Source: Flavobacteriales bacterium (GTDB lineage: Bacteria > Bacteroidota > Bacteroidia > Flavobacteriales > BACL11). From it: a stretch of 6,383 nt of DNA. A program made the position numbers and the translations under genes. The notes below the pieces were generated by a model, which was not told the origin of the DNA, searched no databases, and worked only from the letters and a program-made list of their open reading frames with translations. Below, one piece after another: positions 1-5,120 of the stretch. The stretch lies in the NCBI GenBank assembly GCA_002683775.1, contig NYTT01000065.1, positions 1-6,383 of the forward strand. The letters are read 5' to 3'. The number at the start of each line of letters is the position of its first letter. Position 1 is the first letter of the stretch.

Positions 1-113
1 ATATCATCAAATATATTGTCGACAGATAATTCTTCTGTAGTACCTGTAGTGTACTCTTCTAAATCAAACAACAATGCTTGATCATTACTTTTTTTTCTTT
101 TTGGAATTTTCAT
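1..113 (-). CDS. N-terminal fragment of an unknown protein with a clamp-binding-like QALLF peptide
   Basis: An ATG at 113-111 opens a frame that runs without a stop to the window edge, giving 37 codons; the rest of the gene lies outside. It starts one base after the stop codon of the Dam-type methylase, so it is almost certainly co-transcribed and probably translationally coupled. The N-terminus is very basic (MKIPKRKKSN), followed by QALLFDL and then an acidic stretch (EEYTTGTTEELSVDNIFDD). QALLF at residues 12-16 resembles the bacterial sliding-clamp-binding consensus QL(S/D)LF, and the methylase just upstream ends with a better match. Too little is visible to name a family. The start is supported by the tight spacing and the open frame, not by a ribosome binding site. 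Confidence 0.65.
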   Translation of the reverse strand, partial: MKIPKRKKSNDQALLFDLEEYTTGTTEELSVDNIFDD

Positions 114-114
114 A

Positions 115-1023
115 TTATATAAATGTATGTGTAAATAAATCTAACTGTTCTCCTCTCACAGGTTTAGTAATTTTGTTCTCACCATAATTCATGATTAACA
201 ATTCTTCACCCATGTTTTGTTTTTTACCACTTTTAGCTGCGGCTGCCTTTGCAAACTCTTTCTTTTCCCATACATATTCATATGGTGAAAACCATTCCCT
301 TAATAATGGGAAATCATAATAACTTAAAGAAAACAACCCTTTAATTGATAGTAAAGTTTTAGCCAACCTTTCATGATCACCTCTATCAAAGTCATGATTA
401 GAATAATAATTTTCAGTCTTCCAGTAAGGTGGATCAACATAAAAATATGTTGTTTCAGAATCGTACTTCTCGATTACGGATTGGAAGTCTAAATTTTCAA
501 CAAAGGTAATTTTATCAAAATGTTTTCTATATTCAGGATTTTTTAACTTATCTAAAAATATTAAAACTTTACATCGATACTTACCTTTATAATCTATATA
601 TGAAGATGTTTCTGGTTTCGACCCAGAAAATATTTGTGTTAATACGTAAACGTATTTAGCTGCCACCTCATACTTATTCTCCTGAGTTATTGTCACACCA
701 CTATGAAATACTTCTTTTTGGTACTCATCGAACATTTCCCTATATTCTGAAGGTGTTTCTTCTACCCCTAACTGTTGACAAGGGTATTTTGATATTTCAT
801 CCCATAACCTATCATAATCTCTACAACAATCAAATAGGTTAGTATTTAACCCATTAAAGTCATTGTAAACTACTGTCTTAAGGTTAGGGTATAATTCTAA
901 ATCCATTTTAAAAAATACCCAAAACATACCACTAAACGCCTCCACATATGTTTCAATATCTTTAGGTATGAATGGAACTATCCATTTACTTATTCTAGCC
1001 TTCCCACCAATGTAACTTATCAT
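115..1023 (-). CDS. Dam-type (D12 class) DNA adenine N6-methyltransferase
   Basis: This 302-aa protein transfers a methyl group from S-adenosylmethionine to adenine N6 in DNA. The motif order is that of the MethyltransfD12 (Dam) family: SYIGGKARI near the N-terminus (GGK at 6-8), an SAM-binding motif I-like EAFSGMFWVFF (29-38), YND (53-55), and the catalytic DPPY at 197-200 within YFYVDPPYW. A C-terminal ELLIMNYG block (274-281) is typical of phage D12 enzymes. Motif I is unusual because FW replaces the expected small residues after SGM. Length is normal for the family. The tail carries QLDLF (293-297), a textbook sliding-clamp-binding pentapeptide, 5 residues from the end. The gene follows the nuclease-like ORF by 7 nt and precedes the next ORF by 1 nt. 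Target specificity cannot be read from sequence; GATC sites do occur in the window (for example 80-83 and 5062-5065). Likely roles are protecting phage DNA from host restriction or marking replicated DNA. Confidence 0.9.
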   Translation of the reverse strand: MISYIGGKARISKWIVPFIPKDIETYVEAFSGMFWVFFKMDLELYPNLKTVVYNDFNGLNTNLFDCCRDYDRLWDEISKYPCQQLGVEETPSEYREMFDEYQKEVFHSGVTITQENKYEVAAKYVYVLTQIFSGSKPETSSYIDYKGKYRCKVLIFLDKLKNPEYRKHFDKITFVENLDFQSVIEKYDSETTYFYVDPPYWKTENYYSNHDFDRGDHERLAKTLLSIKGLFSLSYYDFPLLREWFSPYEYVWEKKEFAKAAAAKSGKKQNMGEELLIMNYGENKITKPVRGEQLDLFTHTFI

Positions 1024-1030
1024 AATCTAT

Positions 1031-1678
1031 TTATTTATATTTATTAAGTATACCAACATTTTTTAAAAAAATCAACACTTTATCTTTCCAACTTAATTTT
1101 TGTTTCAATCTAAAAACAATTGTTAACCTATGATACCCTTCGAATATAGGTGCATAATCACCCTCATTTATAACCCATTTAAATTCTATCTCATCATGAG
1201 GAATAAATCCGTCTTTCGAAAAAATACCACTGTTAGATTTATATATGTTTTCAAGTATAGTTTTATTATACTTTCTCCACCATTTAGTTTTTGTTAGTCT
1301 ACGAATAAAATCATTATACTCATCAGAACCATCAAAAGAATCGTAATAAGGGTTACCTACACCCCATTCACTTCTAGTGGGTGCAACCTTTATTATAGGT
1401 TCAGAATATAGGTTAAACTTATTCATTTGACTTTTACTATACTTTTTAATTTCGTATAATGTTCCGTCTTCTGATCTAGCATCTGCTTTAATGAATCTGG
1501 ATTCTTCAAATATAGGTTTAAATAATTCAGGGTTTTTATTTAAACTTAGAAGTTTTTGAACGTTATTCCTACCAACACCAGACCATTTAATTCTTGGTGC
1601 CTTTATATAACGTTCAAAACCCCCTTCCCTTCTAACCTTACGTTCAAAAGAATAACCAGTCTTTGCTCTAAGTTGCAT
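1031..1678 (-). CDS. Putative PD-(D/E)XK-like nuclease next to Dam
   Basis: A 215-aa basic protein that I do not recognise with certainty. Its first half looks like a PD-(D/E)XK nuclease core: an N-terminal helix GYSFERKV with E12, then KADARSEDGTLYEIKKY, where D66 and the E76-x-K78 pair sit at the spacing expected for the metal-binding residues. After this comes NLYSEPIIKVAP (89-100), a plausible next strand. The C-terminal half is rich in aromatic and basic residues (TKWWRKYNK at 131-139), and PIFEGYHRLTI (177-187) faintly resembles the G-x-H-R signature of ParB-like domains. The start at 1678 lies 4 nt after the stop of the 65-aa gene, and the stop lies 7 nt before dam, so all belong to one operon. 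It could be a modification-dependent or phage-DNA-sparing nuclease, a resolvase-like enzyme, or an inactive relative. Nuclease function is an inference. Confidence 0.5.
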   Translation of the reverse strand: MQLRAKTGYSFERKVRREGGFERYIKAPRIKWSGVGRNNVQKLLSLNKNPELFKPIFEESRFIKADARSEDGTLYEIKKYSKSQMNKFNLYSEPIIKVAPTRSEWGVGNPYYDSFDGSDEYNDFIRRLTKTKWWRKYNKTILENIYKSNSGIFSKDGFIPHDEIEFKWVINEGDYAPIFEGYHRLTIVFRLKQKLSWKDKVLIFLKNVGILNKYK

Positions 1679-1682
1679 ATAC

Positions 1683-1880
1683 CTATTTTAGTAACTCACT
1701 GGGTTGGCCTTGCCTTTTTATATGATTTTTTACTATTTCCACTTTAGTTAATAGAAATTCCCTATCTTCTTCTGTAAGATTAGTAGTCTCTGACCATTTC
1801 ATCCCTAACACACTCATTAGTTCCCAATTCTTATCTTGAGTAGTTAACCCCTTTGATGTTGCATCTTTATTAATTTCCAT
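1683..1880 (-). CDS. Small hypothetical protein (65 aa)
   Basis: A 65-aa ORF with no family I recognise. It is polar, with an N-terminal disordered-looking segment, then WELMSVLGMKW (19-29) and a probable helix TEEDREFLLTKVEIVKNHIKRQ (residues 36-57). There is no signal peptide, membrane segment or cysteine. It is credible as a gene because it sits 3 nt after the stop of the 141-aa gene and ends (TAG) 4 nt before the start of the nuclease-like gene, a packing typical of a phage operon. It may be an accessory subunit of a neighbour, but nothing in the sequence says which. Confidence 0.7.
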   Translation of the reverse strand: MEINKDATSKGLTTQDKNWELMSVLGMKWSETTNLTEEDREFLLTKVEIVKNHIKRQGQPSELLK

Positions 1881-1883
1881 AAT

Positions 1884-2309
1884 TTATTTTTTTGCGTCTT
1901 CTTGAATTTGTTTTTGTTCTAATAACGTAACAATACTCTCTTTTATCGAAAGGTATGTGTCAATATCATATTTACTTAATACACCACTAAAAGTAGTTAT
2001 ATCGTGTTGTAAAATACTTATTTTATCCTTATCGACATCATAAAATACTTTACCTAATAAATCTTTTACCACATATTCTTTTTGTTTATCTTCTAACTGA
2101 TCAAATATAGGTTCGTTAATCTGTATAATTACATCGTAATCTGTCATAAATTTAACAAATTCTTGTGTTTTATTTACATTACCAAATCCTTTTTTAATCC
2201 CTTCATTAGATAAGATTTTAATTTTTACCACTCTGGGTATAGAACTATCTTCAATGTGTCTATTGAATAAAGTTAATGTATCCTCAAATACTTCTTCAAA
2301 TTTTGCCAT
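1884..2309 (-). CDS. Hypothetical protein, possibly a degenerate phage metallopeptidase-like protein
   Basis: A 141-aa cytoplasmic-looking protein. The middle and C-terminal parts follow the layout I associate with putative phage metallopeptidases: a strand (YDVIIQINEPIFDQL, 58-72), a helix DKQKEYVVKDLLGKVFYDVD (74-93) where such proteins carry HELLH, then LQHDITTFSGVLSKYDID (100-117), resembling the downstream histidine motif. Here the HExxH position reads KDLLG (82-86), so the zinc ligands and catalytic glutamate would be missing while H102 remains. If the relationship is real, the protein is probably not an active protease. The remote resemblance is from memory and is weak. The gene is 50 nt downstream of dnaJ and 3 nt upstream of the 65-aa gene. 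Its leader is A-rich with no Shine-Dalgarno sequence, and TTTATTATTAAAA (minus strand, 2337-2325) resembles leader motifs of dnaJ and of the 4584-4111 gene. Confidence 0.75.
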   Translation of the reverse strand: MAKFEEVFEDTLTLFNRHIEDSSIPRVVKIKILSNEGIKKGFGNVNKTQEFVKFMTDYDVIIQINEPIFDQLEDKQKEYVVKDLLGKVFYDVDKDKISILQHDITTFSGVLSKYDIDTYLSIKESIVTLLEQKQIQEDAKK

Positions 2310-2359
2310 ACTTTTATTTTTTTATTTTAATAATAAACATAATATTTTAAAAAATCAAA

Positions 2360-3373
2360 TTATAATGTCTCAATTATCTTTTTTTCTTCTTCTGTAACTT
2401 CTTTTGGTATGTCCAACCAAACTTCAACAATCATATCACCTCTTTGGTTATCTCTAATAAAACCTTTTTGTGGGACTCTTAACATACTACCGACTTGTGT
2501 ACCACTTTTAACAGTCATCCTTATTTTACCATCGATAGTATCTACTTCAATAGGTGAACCTAATACTAAATCTTTATACGATAAGTTTACTCTCTGGTGT
2601 ATATCTAAACCTGACCTTCTAAAGGTAGGGTGTGGTTTCTCTATTATATTAATAAACAAATCACCGTCTACACCATCTTTAATTGAATTACCTTTACCAG
2701 TAACCCTTAAACTTTCACCATCCATTATCCCTTTAGGTATGTCGAATGATAATCGTTCTTCTGATGATATTACCCCATTAGAAGAACAATCACCACAAGG
2801 GTTAGTAATAATTTTTCCAGTACCTCCACAGCTTGGGCAAGTTACAGTTGACTGTACCCTACCCATTGGGGTTTTTTGTATCTGATTTACCACCCCATGT
2901 CCTTTACAGTTACCACATGTGGTAGATTCCCCACCAGTTCCATCACACGTACCACATTTTTTATTCCTTCGATACTTTATTGTCTTATGTTCACCATTAT
3001 ACATATCTTCTAATGTCATATGAACATTTATTCTTATATCACCACCTTTTTTTCTTCTTGACCCTCTACCACCAAAAGGATTTCTTCCACCACCAAAGAA
3101 CTGAGAAAATATATCATTCATATCACCCATATCCCCAAACGGATTTTGTGGTTGACCGTTAGGATCACCAAACGTATCATAATTACCCCTTTTTTCCTTA
3201 TCTGATAAAATAGAATAAGCTTCAGCTACTTCTTTAAACTTATCTTCAGATTCTTTATTGTCTGGATTTTTATCCGGATGATACTTTTTAGATAAATTTC
3301 GGTACGATTTTTTTATGTCTCTTTCAGAAGCTGATCTATCAACTTCAAGTATATTATAATAGTCTTTTACCAT
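2360..3373 (-). CDS. dnaJ: DnaJ (Hsp40) co-chaperone, type I
   Basis: This 337-aa DnaJ stimulates the ATPase of an Hsp70 (DnaK) and hands over unfolded substrates in the cytoplasm. All type I domains are present: a J domain (about 1-68) with HPD at 32-34, a short G/F-rich linker (about 69-106), and a zinc-binding region with four CxxC repeats (C140/C143, C153/C156, C179/C182, C193/C196). A C-terminal substrate-binding region follows (about 205-325). The fourth repeat, CGDCSSNG, has lost the usual GxG spacing after the second cysteine but keeps both cysteines. It is somewhat shorter than cellular DnaJ (about 375 aa) and stops soon after EEEKKIIETL, so the dimerisation tail is probably reduced. 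No dnaK is visible, so it presumably redirects the host or a distant phage Hsp70. It heads the minus-strand gene run. The start at 3373 matches the family N-terminus (DYYNILEVDRSAS). Confidence 0.95.
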   Translation of the reverse strand: MVKDYYNILEVDRSASERDIKKSYRNLSKKYHPDKNPDNKESEDKFKEVAEAYSILSDKEKRGNYDTFGDPNGQPQNPFGDMGDMNDIFSQFFGGGRNPFGGRGSRRKKGGDIRINVHMTLEDMYNGEHKTIKYRRNKKCGTCDGTGGESTTCGNCKGHGVVNQIQKTPMGRVQSTVTCPSCGGTGKIITNPCGDCSSNGVISSEERLSFDIPKGIMDGESLRVTGKGNSIKDGVDGDLFINIIEKPHPTFRRSGLDIHQRVNLSYKDLVLGSPIEVDTIDGKIRMTVKSGTQVGSMLRVPQKGFIRDNQRGDMIVEVWLDIPKEVTEEEKKIIETL

Positions 3374-3434
3374 TTTTCTATTTATTTATTAATAATGATA
3401 AGTATTTTTTAACATAAAATAAAGTATAAAAGTT
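3374..3434. promoter_or_regulatory. Divergent intergenic region between dnaJ and the 217-aa gene
   Basis: A 61-bp, almost pure A/T spacer must hold the promoters or translation leaders of both divergent genes. Toward dnaJ the leader reads AATAAATAAATAGA, ending 3 nt before ATG, with no Shine-Dalgarno sequence. The minus strand carries TTATCATTAT (3401-3392), which recurs upstream of the 4584-4111 gene at 4625-4616. On the plus strand, TATAAAAG at 3425-3432 lies directly before the ATG at 3435. No confident -35/-10 pair can be assigned. Confidence 0.4.
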
Positions 3435-4088
3435 ATGTTGTATAAAATTATTATAACTAAAGATGGTAAACATAAAAAATTAATTTACGAAGGTGAAGAT
3501 AAGAAACATGCCAAAAAAAAATACTTTACAATTAAAGATAAAAATAAGGTATTAACCCCAAAAACAACAAACGCCTATAAAAAAACTAAACCAGTTATTT
3601 ATGAATTACTTCTGTTAAAGGAAAAAGAAGAGAATGATCCAAAATTTTACACTAAAGATAGTTTAGGTAGAAATGTAGAGGTGAACGTAAAAAGTGATAA
3701 GTGGACAATACTCCATAAGGTTGAGTACTTCTACGAAGAAAAGTTTACCGTATTTGGTTACGATAAAAGAATGGAAACCAAAGAAATTATAAAATTGATT
3801 CTATTAAGAAGACATAAAGGTATCTTACTTAAACAAGTAAATTATGTTGTTAACAAAGTATTAATACATCAAGATGGTGAATTTGATATTATCACTTGTA
3901 AAACAAAATCAGACGCTAAAAAGTTATATACTACGTTACGAAATTTCTACGAATCTAATGATAAAATGAAAAATATCTTATTCACTGGTTTAGTTTCTAA
4001 AAGAAATAGAACTGAATTATATAAAAAAATTGTTGAAAAGACTGGATGGACCTTGAACAGGGTGTATAGATCGTCTAGTCGACCATAA
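3435..4088 (+). CDS. Conserved phage hypothetical protein (217 aa, basic)
   Basis: The only plus-strand gene in the window. The 217-aa product is lysine-rich and lacks signal peptide or membrane segments. The order of blocks, MLYKIIITKDGKHKKLIYEG, KPVIYELLLLK (52-62), KWTILHKVEYFYEEKFTVFGYD (89-110), the FDIITCKTKSDAKKLY block (150-165) and the C-terminal TGWTLNRVYRSSSRP (203-217), resembles an unnamed protein I recall from marine T4-like phages. That memory cannot be checked here. The basic charge and the Arg-rich tail would suit nucleic-acid binding, but no known fold is recognised. It is transcribed divergently from dnaJ and convergently with the 4584-4111 gene; its stop codon lies inside the shared palindrome. 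The ATG at 3435 is the first start after the spacer and follows an A-rich leader. Confidence 0.85.
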   Translation: MLYKIIITKDGKHKKLIYEGEDKKHAKKKYFTIKDKNKVLTPKTTNAYKKTKPVIYELLLLKEKEENDPKFYTKDSLGRNVEVNVKSDKWTILHKVEYFYEEKFTVFGYDKRMETKEIIKLILLRRHKGILLKQVNYVVNKVLIHQDGEFDIITCKTKSDAKKLYTTLRNFYESNDKMKNILFTGLVSKRNRTELYKKIVEKTGWTLNRVYRSSSRP

Positions 4089-4109
4089 ACTTCTGATTAT
4101 CAGACGTTT
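4087..4109. terminator. Palindrome filling the convergent gene gap, probable bidirectional terminator
   Basis: An imperfect 23-nt inverted repeat: AAAC (4087-4090) pairs with GTTT (4106-4109), one mismatch follows, then TCTGAT (4092-4097) pairs with ATCAGA (4099-4104). It overlaps the TAA stop of the plus-strand gene (4086-4088) and ends just before the TAG stop of the minus-strand gene (4113-4111). Position between converging genes suggests termination in both directions. There is no long U-tract on either side, so it is weaker than the terminator at 4657-4693. Confidence 0.55.
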
Positions 4110-4110
4110 A

Positions 4111-4584
4111 CTATTCTACACCCACTTGAAACTTATTACTAATATCCTCTATTAAGTCATTTAATTTATCAAACTCAGCCTCTTCCTCAATAAAAACAGG
4201 GTTTATACAAGTTATCTTTTCTGGCTCTTTAGTAGGTAAGAAGAATAACCTAACGTTATCACCTTTATTTTCTAAATATTGTCTAACGTTTTCACCGTAA
4301 GATTTAATAGCGTCTTGCATTGAGAATAACTCCTCATTAAGATAAAAAACCAAAATTAATGGTGTATAGTTATTGTTTTGTGATTTATACTTCTCTAAAG
4401 ATACGTATTCAACATCGGACCCACTAATATCATTTTCTTTACTTAGTTGGTTTTCTTTTTCTTCTCTTTCTTCTTCACCTGTCACATCATGACACTCTAA
4501 AGAGTTTCCGTTATCATCTGTTAGGTAAATTAAATACCCTCTCTCTCCTTTGGTTAAACTACAATTTTTAGTAACTATTTTCAT
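4111..4584 (-). CDS. Conserved phage hypothetical protein (157 aa, acidic)
   Basis: A 157-aa acidic protein. The N-terminal third is a likely small beta structure (MKIVTKNCSLTKGERGYLIY). A charged, low-complexity linker follows (about 36-56, rich in Glu, Lys and Asn). The C-terminal half is better ordered: TPLILVFYLNEELF (74-87), then RLFFLPTKEPEKITCINPV (112-130), with FFLPT and CINP blocks that I recall from an unnamed protein widespread in T4-like marine phages. No catalytic motif is evident. Transcription is convergent with the basic 217-aa gene. The upstream region contains a hairpin (4617-4639), and the strong terminator at 4657-4693 separates this gene from the RNA and Ro-like gene further upstream, so it likely has its own promoter between 4585 and 4656. 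The ATG at 4584 is followed by MKIVTKNC; no Shine-Dalgarno sequence is visible. Confidence 0.8.
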   Translation of the reverse strand: MKIVTKNCSLTKGERGYLIYLTDDNGNSLECHDVTGEEEREEKENQLSKENDISGSDVEYVSLEKYKSQNNNYTPLILVFYLNEELFSMQDAIKSYGENVRQYLENKGDNVRLFFLPTKEPEKITCINPVFIEEEAEFDKLNDLIEDISNKFQVGVE

Positions 4585-4616
4585 ATTTCATTTGTATAAT
4601 ATTTTGTTATTTTTTA

Positions 4617-4639
4617 TAATGATAAATAAAATATCATTA
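4617..4639. repeat. Inverted repeat in the promoter region of the 4584-4111 gene
   Basis: TAATGATA (4617-4624) and TATCATTA (4632-4639) are perfect 8-bp arms around a 7-nt A-rich loop. It lies 32 nt upstream of the ATG at 4584. It could be an operator or an mRNA leader hairpin. One arm overlaps TTATCATTAT (minus strand, 4625-4616), which is also found before dnaJ. Pure A/T content means chance cannot be excluded. Confidence 0.45.
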
Positions 4640-4656
4640 ACTGTAAATGTTTATAT

Positions 4657-4693
4657 AAAAAAAAGAGGGTACTTTAATTAAAAAATACCCTCT
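4657..4693 (-). terminator. Intrinsic terminator with U8 tail
   Basis: On the minus strand AGAGGGTA (4693-4686) pairs with TACCCTCT (4671-4664), an 8-bp stem. The loop contains the self-complementary TTTAATTAAA, which can extend the hairpin. It is followed by eight consecutive U residues (4664-4657). The plus strand has no such tract, so it works for minus-strand transcription. It ends transcripts arriving from the structured RNA region and the Ro-like gene, and defines the RNA 3' end near 4657. Confidence 0.9.
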
Positions 4694-4736
4694 CTTAGTA
4701 ATTCGATGTCGGAATGGTGATTCGGTATGAATTTTA

Positions 4737-4755
4737 CGTAATGACCGTCATTACG
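4737..4755. repeat. Perfect 19-nt dyad with 9-bp arms
   Basis: On the plus strand CGTAATGAC and GTCATTACG flank a single central base. In the minus-strand RNA it would form an 8-bp hairpin with a 3-nt loop. A competing hairpin, ACCGT/ACGGT (minus strand, 4757-4753 with 4748-4744), shares the same bases, so two folds are mutually exclusive. As DNA it has the form of a dimeric repressor operator. Confidence 0.65.
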
Positions 4756-4860
4756 GTAGATTGTTAACTCAGCCCCACTGAATGTCTTATTTTTACTTGT
4801 GACAAAACCAAAAGGTATGTTTTACAACCTAGAGGATGGGATTATCCCATTTAAACCTCA

Positions 4861-4901
4861 CCTATGGTTATCCCCTTTATACTTTTTTTAGGTAAAGGGG
4901 A
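4861..4901 (-). other. 9-bp hairpin with a possible H-type pseudoknot inside the candidate RNA
   Basis: TCCCCTTTA (4901-4893) pairs with TAAAGGGGA (4879-4871). In the 13-nt loop, CCTA (4892-4889) can pair with TAGG (4864-4861) just downstream, making an H-type pseudoknot. The hairpin itself is strong; the 4-bp second stem is weak on its own. Confidence 0.6.
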
Positions 4902-4951
4902 AATAAAACCCGTTTCTACTTTAGCTTAGTTTTTTAAGTTTGCAGAAACCA

Positions 4952-4966
4952 TTCGTTTTACATCTA
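4952..4966 (-). repeat. Direct repeat copy 2 (TAGATnTAAAACGAA)
   Basis: The minus strand reads TAGATGTAAAACGAA, identical at 14 of 15 positions to the copy at 5067-5053, 101 nt away. GG follows one base later in this copy and immediately in the other. A third, weaker relative (AAAAACGATTCC) begins near 4992. Confidence 0.6.
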
Positions 4967-5052
4967 ATACTTTTGTGATACGGAATCGTTTTTGACTCTT
5001 TTAAATAGTGGGGAAGTATAAGTACAACCACACCTGAGGATATCAAAGCCCC

Positions 5053-5067
5053 TTCGTTTTAGATCTA
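5053..5067 (-). repeat. Direct repeat copy 1 (TAGATnTAAAACGAA)
   Basis: The minus strand reads TAGATCTAAAACGAA, followed by GGGGC. It contains a GATC site at 5062-5065 that the other copy lacks. It lies near the probable 5' end of the candidate RNA, so it might be a processing or protein-binding element repeated within it. Confidence 0.6.
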
Positions 5068-5092
5068 GGTTAATTTGCTGTAATTATTCCTT

Positions 5093-5101
5093 ATTATCAC
5101 A
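5093..5101 (-). promoter_or_regulatory. Weak candidate promoter element for the RNA
   Basis: TGTGATAAT on the minus strand (5101-5093) resembles an extended -10 element, about 20 nt past the stop of the Ro-like gene. No matching -35 box is seen at 17 nt, so it may be chance in an A/T-rich stretch. Confidence 0.2.
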
Positions 5102-5120
5102 AAATTTTTCAAAGAACGTC

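Larger units (their letters stand above)
4657..5070 (-). ncRNA. Candidate structured noncoding RNA downstream of the Ro-like gene
   Basis: The stretch 4585-5120 has no credible coding frame, yet its minus strand is full of helices. A long-range helix may close a domain of about 270 nt: CTCAG (5038-5034) plus CCCCACT (5013-5007) together pair with the contiguous AGTGGGGCTGAG (4779-4768). Inside are GTTTCT/AGAAAC (4949-4944 with 4917-4912) and the 9-bp hairpin 4901-4871 with a possible pseudoknot. Further in are ATGGGA/TCCCAT (4850-4845 with 4841-4836) nested in GAGG/CCTC, and AGGT-TGT paired with ACA-ACCT (4830-4813). Outside lie the 19-nt dyad 4755-4737 and the terminator. The 5' end is uncertain; it may be its own transcript or processed from the mRNA of the Ro-like gene, which ends at 5121. 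No full match to tmRNA, RNase P, SRP or tRNA is seen. A Y-RNA-like partner of the Ro-like protein is a plausible but untested role. Confidence 0.6.

Noticed and set aside
1032..1039. T4-type late promoter TATAAATA upstream of dam (minus strand)
   Set aside because: It lies in the last codons of the preceding gene (Asn-Lys-Tyr-Lys-stop) and is too close to the ATG for a normal leader; base composition explains it.
1061..1150. ParB-like domain in the 215-aa protein (GYHRL)
   Set aside because: The motif sits near the C-terminus without the other ParB/sulfiredoxin boxes; noted in the gene entry only as a faint resemblance.
2409..2885. Plus-strand open frame of 158 codons opposite dnaJ
   Set aside because: It is antisense to the conserved DnaJ zinc and C-terminal domains and has no family features; a shadow frame.
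4696..4724. A tRNA T-arm on the plus strand (AATTCGATGTCGG)
   Set aside because: The flanking 5-bp stem is not complementary and no D-arm, anticodon arm or acceptor stem can be drawn around it.
4951..5067. CRISPR-like repeats (plus-strand TTCGTTTTAnATCTA copies)
   Set aside because: Only two good copies and one weak one, at uneven spacing, with no cas genes; a short direct repeat inside an RNA explains them better.
4657..5070. A complete tmRNA on the minus strand, suggested by GGGGC at 5052-5048 and GCAAAC at 4943-4938
   Set aside because: No complementary CCCC acceptor strand, no TTCGA-type T-arm and no CCA end lie in the expected place, in either normal or permuted order; only a partial resemblance is kept as a hypothesis.
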